From: Liberibacter brunswickensis
GTDB taxonomy: Bacteria; Pseudomonadota; Alphaproteobacteria; Rhizobiales; Rhizobiaceae
Assembly (NCBI RefSeq): GCF_036858155.1
Contig: NZ_JAAEJX010000013.1
Location: forward strand, 1 to 34,846
DNA length: 34,846 bases
Direction: 5' to 3'
Under the pieces are notes generated by a model. That model had not been told where the DNA came from, did not search any database, and saw nothing but the letters and a program-made list of their open reading frames with translations. Numbering within the stretch: position 1 is the stretch's first letter; every line of letters starts with the position of its first letter. A program made the position numbers and the translations under genes. This document shows, in pieces, positions 14,770-23,132 of this stretch.

Positions 14770-17637
14770 TTGAAAAATAATTTTTTGATTTTGATGATAT
14801 TTTTTTTCTTGATGGTGTCAAAATCTTTTGCCATTGAGGCTGTTCAGATTTCCTCTGAAGACAGTGTTTTGGATTTGACTCCTGTAACGAAAATTTATGC
14901 CAATCAAAGGGAAGATTTCCAATTATTCACAGCAGCAGATATAGATGGCATAAGTAAGCGTATTGAAATTAGTGCATCGAGTGTCAATCATAGAGGAGAT
15001 TGGGCTGTTTTTGCCTTGGCGAATACATCTGATATTCAGCTTGAGCGTTTAGTTGTTGTTCCTCATTATCGTCTTGTAGGATCACATTTTTTTTGGCCAG
15101 ATCTTGGATCTCGTCGGATTATTTCCATTACTCCTTCGGAAGGTTTTTCTTTAGATCGTATACCTAATTCTGATTCAGATGTATTTAGAATAACTATTAA
15201 TCCTAGGGCTATTGTTACGTTTATTATGGAGATCAGTACTCCAAATTTGCCTAAAATCTATCTTTGGAAACCAAATTATTATAAAGATGCAGTAAATTCT
15301 TTTACATTATATCAAGGAATAATAATCGGGATTGCGGGTTTATTATCTGTTTTCTTGACTACTTTTTATATGGTTAATAAAAGTTCCATTCTTATTCCTA
15401 CTTTTGCAATGGCATGGATCGTTTTTGGGTATATTTGTATTGACTTTGGATTTCTTTCTAAGCTTATTGGTTTGCAATCAGGAGAGTTGATAATTTGGCG
15501 TGCTTGTTCTGAGGTAGCATTATCTTTTTCTATATTTTTTTTCCTTTTTATTTATCTTAACTTAAGTAGATGGTATTCTAAAGTAAGATACATTAATTTT
15601 TTTGCCATTTTATGCTTGGCTGTATTGTTTTTTATATCTTTCTATTATCCAACGATATCAGCTGGTATTGCTAGATTTTCTTTTGCTATCATTTTTTTAT
15701 TTTACACATTCTGTATTGTTTATCTTGGCATTAGGGGATACAATCGTGCTATTTCATTGATTCCAGCTTGGATTATAATTTTTATGTGGTCTATTGGATC
15801 ATGGATGGCTATAACAAATCGAGTAGACAATGATATTATACAGCCAGCTCTTGTCGGATGCTTAGTTTTGATCGTTATATTGATAGGTTTTACTGTTATT
15901 CAGCATGTGCTAGTAAGGGGAAATTTTTCTCAGGGGATTTTTTCAGATGTAGAACATCAATTTTTAGCAGTGTTGGGATCAGGAGATATTGTATGGGATT
16001 GGAATGTAGTAAGCGATAAGGTGATAACTAAACCAGATATAGCTGTTCTACTGGGTTTATCTTCTGGTTCTATGCATGGAGTGATACGCAATTGGTTGCC
16101 ACATATACATATAGACGATAGAGATAATTTTCGAACTATAATGGATAGTTTCGTGGATTATAGAAGAGGAAAATTAAAACATGAATTTAGGGTTCGTGCA
16201 GCAGACAATCAATTTCATTGGATGTCTCTTCGTATTCGACCTATATTAAATCCTAATGGTGATATTCTACGTTGTATTGGAATTATAAATGATATAACGG
16301 AACAAAGAAACTTTTTAGAAGGAATTTTATATAATGCATGTAAAGATAATCTGACAGGTATACCAAATAGATTATCTTTTATAGATTCTCTAACGACAAT
16401 TCTTAATTTATCTGTAGAATATGATAGGTTACGTCCTACTGTGATGGTTATCGATATTGATAGATATAAGCATATTAATGACTCATTTGGTATCGCTATT
16501 GGAGATGATATACTTGTTTCTTTAACGAAGAGAATGCGTGAATTATTAAAATCATCTGATATAATTGCACGTTTTTCTGGCAATCGATTTGGTATTATAA
16601 TTATGTCTGAAAATGATTCTATAAGAATAGAAGATTTTGCTATTGCTATAAAAAAATTCATATCCAATCCTATTCATATTCTAAATCGAGAAATTATGGT
16701 TACCGCATCAATTGGTTTTACAAGTTGGACAAGTTCTAAAATTTCTTCATGTGAAATGATAAAAAATGCTGAGTTGGCTATGTATCATGCTAAGCAAAGA
16801 GGAGGAAATCGTATAGAGTCATTTCAAGATTCTTTAAAATCTTTTCGATCTGATAAATTGACAATAAAAGAGGATTTGTGTTTTGCGATAGAAAACTATG
16901 AACTTTATCTTGTCTATCAGCCTATAATACGTACGGTAGATGAGGAGATTGTAGGTCTTGAAGCTATTGTACAGTGGGATCATCCTAAATTAGGAAGTAT
17001 TCCTCCTTCTGAATTTATTTCTGTTGCTGAAGAGATAGGAATGATCAAATCTATAAATTTGTTTATGTTAGAACGTATCGCTACAGATATTCTCAGTTGG
17101 TGTGATCAAGCAACTATGCCACCAATTTTTATGTTGATCAATGTTGTTAGTAAAGATCTGTTAGATGACGAATTGTGCGAAGATATACAAGCTTTGATTT
17201 CTAAGACACTTTGTTCTCCTAGCAGTATTAAGCTATCATTTTCTGAATCTATTGTTATGGATAATCCTGAAAGAAGCAGTTTTTTATTCGAAAAGCTAAA
17301 AAAAATAGGACTTAGCTTAACTCTTGATGAATTTGGAACTAAATGTTCACTATTATCATATCTAATACATATTCCATTTGATACTATAAAATTAAATGGA
17401 ACTTTAATAACTGGTTCTACAGCAAAGCGTATTGCGATGCTACGTTCTCTTATGTCAAGTGCGAAAAACTTAGATACTATAATAATAACAAAGGATATTT
17501 ATGGAGAGATAGATATAAAAGATCTCGCTAAGATGGGATGTGATTATATCCAAGGGGATAGGATTGCAGCTCCTTTAAGATTTAATCCTATATTAAAGTT
17601 ATTAAAAGATAGATTACCTCTGGTTAAAAATAATTGA
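14770..17637 (+). CDS. 7TM-PAS-GGDEF-EAL protein with degenerate catalytic motifs
   Basis: This is a membrane sensor of the cyclic-di-GMP family. The TTG at 14770 is chosen because GGGA lies 7 bp before it and it gives a clean signal peptide (MKNNFLIL ... KSFA); a GTG at 14734 is the longer alternative. From the TTG: signal peptide 1-23, periplasmic DISM-like sensor to about 175, seven membrane helices about 178-385, PAS/PAC about 395-515, GGDEF-like about 520-680, EAL-like about 690-945. The GGDEF site reads SGNRF (603-607). In the EAL domain EAL is EAI (731-733), DDFGTG is DEFGTK (853-858), KID is KLN (874-876), and the EGVE region reads TKDIYGE. Loss of several metal ligands suggests neither synthesis nor hydrolysis. 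A binding or scaffold role is possible. Confidence 0.85.
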   Translation: MKNNFLILMIFFFLMVSKSFAIEAVQISSEDSVLDLTPVTKIYANQREDFQLFTAADIDGISKRIEISASSVNHRGDWAVFALANTSDIQLERLVVVPHYRLVGSHFFWPDLGSRRIISITPSEGFSLDRIPNSDSDVFRITINPRAIVTFIMEISTPNLPKIYLWKPNYYKDAVNSFTLYQGIIIGIAGLLSVFLTTFYMVNKSSILIPTFAMAWIVFGYICIDFGFLSKLIGLQSGELIIWRACSEVALSFSIFFFLFIYLNLSRWYSKVRYINFFAILCLAVLFFISFYYPTISAGIARFSFAIIFLFYTFCIVYLGIRGYNRAISLIPAWIIIFMWSIGSWMAITNRVDNDIIQPALVGCLVLIVILIGFTVIQHVLVRGNFSQGIFSDVEHQFLAVLGSGDIVWDWNVVSDKVITKPDIAVLLGLSSGSMHGVIRNWLPHIHIDDRDNFRTIMDSFVDYRRGKLKHEFRVRAADNQFHWMSLRIRPILNPNGDILRCIGIINDITEQRNFLEGILYNACKDNLTGIPNRLSFIDSLTTILNLSVEYDRLRPTVMVIDIDRYKHINDSFGIAIGDDILVSLTKRMRELLKSSDIIARFSGNRFGIIIMSENDSIRIEDFAIAIKKFISNPIHILNREIMVTASIGFTSWTSSKISSCEMIKNAELAMYHAKQRGGNRIESFQDSLKSFRSDKLTIKEDLCFAIENYELYLVYQPIIRTVDEEIVGLEAIVQWDHPKLGSIPPSEFISVAEEIGMIKSINLFMLERIATDILSWCDQATMPPIFMLINVVSKDLLDDELCEDIQALISKTLCSPSSIKLSFSESIVMDNPERSSFLFEKLKKIGLSLTLDEFGTKCSLLSYLIHIPFDTIKLNGTLITGSTAKRIAMLRSLMSSAKNLDTIIITKDIYGEIDIKDLAKMGCDYIQGDRIAAPLRFNPILKLLKDRLPLVKNN

Positions 17638-17698
17638 GTAGTTTATTGTAATATATATTTAGTAGTTTTAATATTCTAAAGTAATGTATCTTATCTTT

Positions 17699-17956
17699 TT
17701 AACTTTTATCATCAAAAGGTTTAAGGCTTTTTATTTTATTGTCACGGTCTAATTTTATTTGTTCTATTCTATTTTCTGCAGAGCATAGAAGAGATTCACA
17801 ATGCAACTTTAGAGCTTCTCCGCGTTCATAAATAGATATGGATTCATCTAATGTTACATCCCCGCGTTCAAGTTTTACAATGATATTTTCAAGTTCGGAT
17901 ACTGCTTCTTCGAAAGGTAAATGAGAAAGATCATCTTTATTGACTATATCGCCCAT
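17699..17956 (-). CDS. xseB: Exodeoxyribonuclease VII small subunit
   Basis: XseB partners with XseA to form exonuclease VII, which degrades single-stranded DNA. The 85-residue protein has the family pattern LPFEEAVSELENIIVKLERGDVTLDESISIYERGEAL followed by CESLLCSAENRIEQI, forming two helices. A GGAG site lies 8 bp before the ATG. The large subunit is not in the window. The gene is isolated on minus, convergent with the GGDEF-EAL gene. Confidence 0.92.
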   Translation of the reverse strand: MGDIVNKDDLSHLPFEEAVSELENIIVKLERGDVTLDESISIYERGEALKLHCESLLCSAENRIEQIKLDRDNKIKSLKPFDDKS

Positions 17957-18118
17957 TATTATTTACTCCATATATTTTTCCCCACAATTGATTATAATAT
18001 ATCTATTTTGTTCAAGATAAATAATAAATAAAAAAAATATATTTATATTTTTCGAAAGTATTATATATATCAATCAAAGTGAGATCTCAAATAATTTACA
18101 CTATAATAATATCAATAG

Positions 18119-18471
18119 TTAAAAAGCATTAGGGAAGTGTCTAGGTAATTTCCATGGTGCTACTGCTTTAGATCATATCTATATGAGATTAATTGAACAT
18201 CGTTCTTTTGTGCAAGCCAAATTTTACTAGCATTTTTGATACGTTGACAACTTTTATGCGAGATAGAAAAAATAGCATTGTGAAAATTTTTTCTTGCTTT
18301 TACTTCTACAAAAATAACAAGATTATCGCGACTTGCAATTATATCAATTTCTCCACAGCGATTTCGATAACGTAAGGCTATGATTTTCCATCCTTTTACG
18401 ATTAAAAATATAGCAGAAAATAATTCAGCAAAAAAACCATATCTTAACGCTTTGCGACGCTTATATGACAT
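18119..18471 (-). pseudogene. yraN: YraN (UPF0102) nuclease-like protein, frameshifted near the C-terminus
   Basis: YraN proteins have a PD-(D/E)xK nuclease-like fold; their function is not settled. The uninterrupted frame (18160-18471) gives 103 residues with ALRYGFFAELFSA, CGEIDIIASRDNLVIFVEVKAR (the GEID and EVK catalytic-type motif) and SYRYDL. It then stops early with KQ. A different frame directly continues with AVAPWKLPRHFPNAF and a stop at 18119-18121, the typical YraN ending. One base is missing at about 18170-18171 (GAT-CT-AAA). The core motif is intact, so the short product might still fold; alternatively it is a young pseudogene. Usual rhizobial neighbours rsmI and gshB are absent. 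Confidence 0.8.
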
Positions 18472-18803
18472 TTTTGATCTTTCTACTAAAGTAGATTGAT
18501 ATTATTTCATTTGAATAATACATTGTATTAACAATCAAATTAATTTGTTTATCTGAGCAGATAAAATATATTATTTATTTTTATTTTACGCTACTTAATA
18601 TAAGTTGTAACAAATTTGAATTATTTATATTGATCATAATAAAATTAGAGAAAATTCTTAAATCATTAATAATTACAATTCCAATAAAATTTCTGTAAAT
18701 TAATTTACATAAACAATAGTTTTATTTTATGAAAACAAACGCAAAATCATCAATGGAGATAATAAATAGCAATATTTAAACATCATGATGAATTATTCTT
18801 GAC
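18472..18803 (+). other. AT-rich spacer between yraN and ccrM
   Basis: No coding sequence is recognised on either strand. The rsmI gene that often precedes yraN in rhizobia was looked for and not found. Confidence 0.4.
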
Positions 18804-19931
18804 TCAACTTCTATACAGCTCTTTTCGTACTAAAGCACGTAGTTTGTCAATAGAACATAATTCCCCACACTGTTCATAATACCAAAAGTTCCAACCATTG
18901 CAAGTTTCCAGTCCACTTACTTTAGCTCCAACCCGATGAATAGAACCTGCTTCAATTCCTGATACTAAAGTACCATCAGCGCGCACAGTCGCATTTATAT
19001 CACGTTTAGCATTTGTCAGGACTTGTCCTGGTTTGAGAAGTCCTCTTTCTAAAAGTAAATTAAAAGCAACACGTGGCTCATCTTTCTTACCTTTTAGGAC
19101 CGTCAATGTAATATCATCTAAAGGTTGAACAGATGCAATTCGTTTAGTTGCAATTTCAATATAATCTTGTTCCATTTCTATACCTATAAAAGATCTTTTA
19201 AGTTTTTTTGCAACAGCACCAGTTGTTCCAGATCCGAAAAAAGGATCTAAAATTATATCGCCAGGTTTGGTAGAAGAGATTATAATACGCGATAATAGAG
19301 ATTCAGGTTTTTGAGTATTGTGCAATTTTTCACCATATTCATTCCGTAAACGTTCTGATCCAGAACAAATTGGAACAAGCCAATCAGAGCGCATTTGAAC
19401 ATCTTCATTAGCTGCTTTTAAGGCATCGTAATTAAAGGTATAGTTTTTTGATTTTGGTGAAGGAGATGCCCAAATAAGAGTTTCATGCGCATTTTGAAAT
19501 CTTCGACCTTTGAAATTTGGCATTGGATTAGATTTTCTCCATATTATGTCGTTTAATATCCAGAAATTGAGATTCTGTAACATTGTTCCGATACGGAATA
19601 TATTATGGTACGATCCTATCACCCATAATGTTCCATTAGGTTTTAAAACACGTCTACAAGCTAAAAGCCATGCACGCGTAAAAGCATCATAGGCTTCAAA
19701 AGAAGAAAATCGATCCCAATAATCATTTACTGCATTAACTAAAGAATGATCAGGTCGATGTAACTGTTTATTTAATTGGAGATTATAAGGAGGATCTGCG
19801 AAAATAAGATCAATTGATTTTGCAGGTAATCTTTCTAATACCGATATACTATTTCCTTTTATTATCTTATCTTTCCATGAACAAATGGAATTTGTATTAT
19901 CATTGATAGCAAGGCAGTTATTTTGTTTCAT
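18804..19931 (-). CDS. ccrM: Cell-cycle regulated DNA adenine methyltransferase CcrM
   Basis: CcrM methylates adenine in GANTC and is a solitary methyltransferase that times cell-cycle genes in alphaproteobacteria. The 375-residue protein is a beta-class N6 enzyme: catalytic DPPY at 46-49 (FADPPYNLQL), the target-recognition region in the middle, the SAM motif DPFFGSGTTGAVAKKL, then the C-terminal CcrM-specific domain (ADGTLVSGIEAGSIHRVGAKVSGLETCNGWNFWYYE) that binds DNA. No restriction enzyme lies nearby. A CtrA-like element with a spacer one base too short (TTAA-N6-TTAAC, 19953-19967) overlaps the leader. Sequence and length agree well with rhizobial CcrM. Confidence 0.95.
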   Translation of the reverse strand: MKQNNCLAINDNTNSICSWKDKIIKGNSISVLERLPAKSIDLIFADPPYNLQLNKQLHRPDHSLVNAVNDYWDRFSSFEAYDAFTRAWLLACRRVLKPNGTLWVIGSYHNIFRIGTMLQNLNFWILNDIIWRKSNPMPNFKGRRFQNAHETLIWASPSPKSKNYTFNYDALKAANEDVQMRSDWLVPICSGSERLRNEYGEKLHNTQKPESLLSRIIISSTKPGDIILDPFFGSGTTGAVAKKLKRSFIGIEMEQDYIEIATKRIASVQPLDDITLTVLKGKKDEPRVAFNLLLERGLLKPGQVLTNAKRDINATVRADGTLVSGIEAGSIHRVGAKVSGLETCNGWNFWYYEQCGELCSIDKLRALVRKELYRS

Positions 19932-20336
19932 AAAGAAATACTTTGATCTGGAGTTAACGTTTATTAATTACGAGAACATGGTTACTGAAGTTAGTTGATA
20001 AAGTATTAAGGTAAGTTATTTTTAGTAAATTTTATGTGAAAATATCTATATTATTTTAATTATAGCTGTAATATAATGGAGATATGAGGGGTCTGAATAT
20101 ATCAGGACAATATTTCTTTATTTGTTTATAATGCGATAATTAAATGGTTAAAAGGAAATTTACTTGTCTAGTAGTATTAAATCCGGATAATTATATCGAA
20201 ATAATTTTTTAGTATTAATATTATATATCACGATATATTAATGGTGAATGGGTTTTGTGTTGATTGATTTTTACAGAAAAAATTCATCATTGTAGAAGTT
20301 ATCTGTTTCTTTGAAAAATACATTGTTTGGTGTTTT
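19932..20336 (+). other. Divergent spacer between ccrM and thrC
   Basis: No gene is seen in 405 bp. It must hold the promoters of ccrM (minus) and thrC (plus). A CtrA-like TTAA-N6-TTAAC element lies at 19953-19967, 22 bp ahead of the ccrM ATG, off consensus by one base of spacing. Confidence 0.4.
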
Positions 20337-21752
20337 ATGAAATATATCTCCACCCGTAATGCTGATTTGAATATTAGCTTTTGCGATGCAATCCTTTCTG
20401 GATTATCAGAAGATGGAGGATTGTATATTCCTAAAGATATTCCTCATTTGTCAGAGGAAAATATAAAGTATTTAAGAGGTTTAAGTTACCAAGAAATTGC
20501 ATTTTTTATTTTTCGTCTTTTTATTGGAGATGAAATTAGCTCTGACAAACTACAAAAAATAGTAAATAGAGCATACATTGGTTTTCGAAATTCAGCAGTT
20601 ACACCACTTGTTCAGTTAAATACACACGATTTCTTGTTAGAATTATTCCATGGGCCTACTTTGTCATTTAAAGATATAGCAATGCAATTACTAGCAGAAT
20701 TATTAGATCATATTTTAGAAGAAAGAGATGGCTATATAACAATATTAGGAGCAACTTCTGGAGATACAGGTGCTGCTGCTATCAAAGCTTTTGAAGGTAA
20801 GAAAAGAGTTAATATATATATTCTTTTTCCAAAAGGAAAAATTTCTCTCATTCAGCAAAAGCAAATGACTACTTCTAGAGAATCCAATGTTAATATTATA
20901 GCTGTTGAAGGTAATTTTGATGATTGTCAAAAAATAGTTAAAAGTTTATTTGCAGATGTTTCTTTCCGTAATTCTATCAATTTATCAGGAATTAATTCCA
21001 TAAATTGGGCTCGTATTATGGCTCAAATTGTCTATTATTTTGTTTCGTCGGTTGCATTGGGTAGCCCAGATCGGGAGATTTCTTTTAGTGTTCCAACTGG
21101 TAACTTTGGTGATATTTTTGCTGGATATATGGCAAAAATAATGGGAGTTCCGATTGATCAGTTAATTATAGCGACTAATGAAAATGATACACTTGTTCGT
21201 ATGTTGGATACTGGTATATATAAACCCGAAATAGTAAAGGAAACTACATCTCCCGCAATGGATATACAAATATCTTCCAATTTTGAAAGATTGTTATTTG
21301 AAATTAGTGGTAGAGACTCTCTTCTTGTAAAAGAAGCGTTTGATTCTCTTGAAAGCAAAAAGCAATTTCGAATTTATCCTGAACATTTACAGAAAATTTC
21401 TTGTTTGTTCTCTGCTCAAAGGGCTTCTATGGAAAATGTTGGTGCTATTATTAATTATGTTTTAAAAAGCTCTAATTATCTTGTTGATCCACATACTGCT
21501 GTTGGTATTTATGCTTCATTTGCATGTAGAAAAAATTTTTTCACACCAATAGTAACGCTTGCTACAGCACATCCTGCAAAATTCCCTGATGTTGTCAAAG
21601 CTACATCTGGTATATTTCCTGATTGTCCTATATCTATGGAACAGATTATGAAAAGATCTGAGAATTTTAACGTTATGATAAATGATATAGATGAAATTAA
21701 AGATTTTATAAAAAAAAGAAACATGGAGATTGAAATTGAATCTAAGAATTAG
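20337..21752 (+). CDS. thrC: Threonine synthase
   Basis: ThrC converts O-phosphohomoserine to threonine with PLP. The 471 residues fit the longer bacterial class: N-terminal MKYISTRN and LSEDGGLYIP, the PLP-lysine loop FHGPTLSFKDIAMQLL near 103-118, the phosphate-binding GATSGDTGAAAIKAF near 145-159, and FSVPTGNFGDIFAGYMAK for the cofactor. The C-terminal part has DPHTAVGIYA and LATAHPAKFPDVV. The next gene begins inside its 3' end, so the two are probably co-translated. Confidence 0.94.
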   Translation: MKYISTRNADLNISFCDAILSGLSEDGGLYIPKDIPHLSEENIKYLRGLSYQEIAFFIFRLFIGDEISSDKLQKIVNRAYIGFRNSAVTPLVQLNTHDFLLELFHGPTLSFKDIAMQLLAELLDHILEERDGYITILGATSGDTGAAAIKAFEGKKRVNIYILFPKGKISLIQQKQMTTSRESNVNIIAVEGNFDDCQKIVKSLFADVSFRNSINLSGINSINWARIMAQIVYYFVSSVALGSPDREISFSVPTGNFGDIFAGYMAKIMGVPIDQLIIATNENDTLVRMLDTGIYKPEIVKETTSPAMDIQISSNFERLLFEISGRDSLLVKEAFDSLESKKQFRIYPEHLQKISCLFSAQRASMENVGAIINYVLKSSNYLVDPHTAVGIYASFACRKNFFTPIVTLATAHPAKFPDVVKATSGIFPDCPISMEQIMKRSENFNVMINDIDEIKDFIKKRNMEIEIESKN

Positions 21753-23004
21753 CAAAACTTCTTCTGGAATTACTGTCATAACTGAGGTAATCCCATATGT
21801 TAAAAGTGCTTTCGTGGGAGTAAATATACGATCTGGCTCTCGAAATGAAATGAAAGAAGAGCATGGAATGGCTCATTTTTTGGAGCATATGTTGTTCAGA
21901 GGAACAACTAAGCGTACATCAAAAGATATTGTAGAAGAAATTGAAACAGTGGGAGGAGACATCAATGCGTATACATCTGTTGAACATACTTGTTATCACG
22001 TTCGGCTTTTAAAAGATGATGTTCCTTTAGCTCTTGATATTATAGGAGATATGGTAAGCAATTCTTCATTTAATCCCTCTGATGTAGAACGCGAGAGAAA
22101 TATAGTTTTAGAAGAAATTGGTATGTCAGAGGACAACCCATGGAGTTTTCTCTATGACCGTTTTTTAGAAGTAGTTTGGAAAGATCAAATTATAGGAAGG
22201 GCAATTTTAGGAAAGATAGATACTGTTTCATCTTTTACATCAGAGAAAATATTTTCTTATATATCACGTAATTATACAGCAGATCGAATGTATGTAGTAT
22301 GTGTTGGAGCCGTTGATCATGACTCCTGTGTGTCTCAGGTTGAGAATTGTTTTAATGTATCTAAAAATGAAAAAATAATAGAGAAATTGAATCCAGCAGT
22401 ATATATTGGAGGAGAATATATTCAACAAAGAGATCTTGCAGAAGAACATATGATTTTAGGATTCAATGGTTGTGCATATAAATCTCGTGACTTTTATCCA
22501 ACAAAAATATTAGCATCAATTCTTGGAGGAGGAATGTCTTCAAGGCTTTTTCAAGAAATTAGAGAAAAACGTGGATTGTGTTATTCTATATCAGCACATC
22601 ATAGTAATTTTTCTGATAATGGAGTTTTTTGTATTACTACGGCTACGGCAAAAGAAAATATTATGGAATTAACATCTGCTATTATTGAAGTAATACATTC
22701 TTTAATAAAGAATATAGATCCAAAAGAAATAAACAAGATATGTGCTAAAATACGTGCAAAATTAATCATAAATCAAGAAGATTCCGATTTTCGTGCTTCA
22801 GATATTTCAAAACAATTAATGTTTTGTGGTAATATTATGTGCAGTGAAGAAGTAATAGATACTATATCTTCTATTAGATGTGAAGATATTATTAGAGTAG
22901 CAAAACAAATATTTAGTACTATGCCGACTCTTGCAATTTTAGGATCTCCAATGGATCATCATCCTACTACTAGTGAAATAGTGCGTAAATTTAAAAATTT
23001 ATAA
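21736..23004 (+). CDS. M16 family zinc peptidase (mitochondrial processing peptidase-like)
   Basis: This is a predicted cytoplasmic or periplasm-facing metallopeptidase of the M16B/MPP type, found next to thrC in rhizobia. The inverted zinc motif H47-F-L-E50-H51 is present, with the third ligand in the ERNIVLEEIGMSED helix and VGGDINAYTSVEHT between. The second, non-catalytic half has GGGMSSRLFQEIREKRGLCYSISAHHS. The start is taken as the TTG at 21736: it lies 7 bp after a GGAG (21725) and gives MNLRISKTSSGITVITE, the family's usual opening. A TTG at 21730 is possible but too close to the site. The gene overlaps thrC by 17 bp. Length is 422 residues; substrates are unknown. Confidence 0.88.
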   Translation: MNLRISKTSSGITVITEVIPYVKSAFVGVNIRSGSRNEMKEEHGMAHFLEHMLFRGTTKRTSKDIVEEIETVGGDINAYTSVEHTCYHVRLLKDDVPLALDIIGDMVSNSSFNPSDVERERNIVLEEIGMSEDNPWSFLYDRFLEVVWKDQIIGRAILGKIDTVSSFTSEKIFSYISRNYTADRMYVVCVGAVDHDSCVSQVENCFNVSKNEKIIEKLNPAVYIGGEYIQQRDLAEEHMILGFNGCAYKSRDFYPTKILASILGGGMSSRLFQEIREKRGLCYSISAHHSNFSDNGVFCITTATAKENIMELTSAIIEVIHSLIKNIDPKEINKICAKIRAKLIINQEDSDFRASDISKQLMFCGNIMCSEEVIDTISSIRCEDIIRVAKQIFSTMPTLAILGSPMDHHPTTSEIVRKFKNL

Positions 23005-23132
23005 CTTGTTTTTTAGTAGCTAAGAAAAATTATAAAACTTTTTAATAGGATAGTTATTCCATTATAACAAAATATACATGTGAAGATATTTTAGTGTTCA
23101 AATATCTAACTTTCAAAAAAGTTTTGATTTAA

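Noticed and set aside
19953..19967. CtrA site at the ccrM leader (TTAA-N6-TTAAC)
   Set aside because: The spacer is 6 rather than 7 bases and TTAA is frequent in this DNA, so it is mentioned only as a CtrA-like element.
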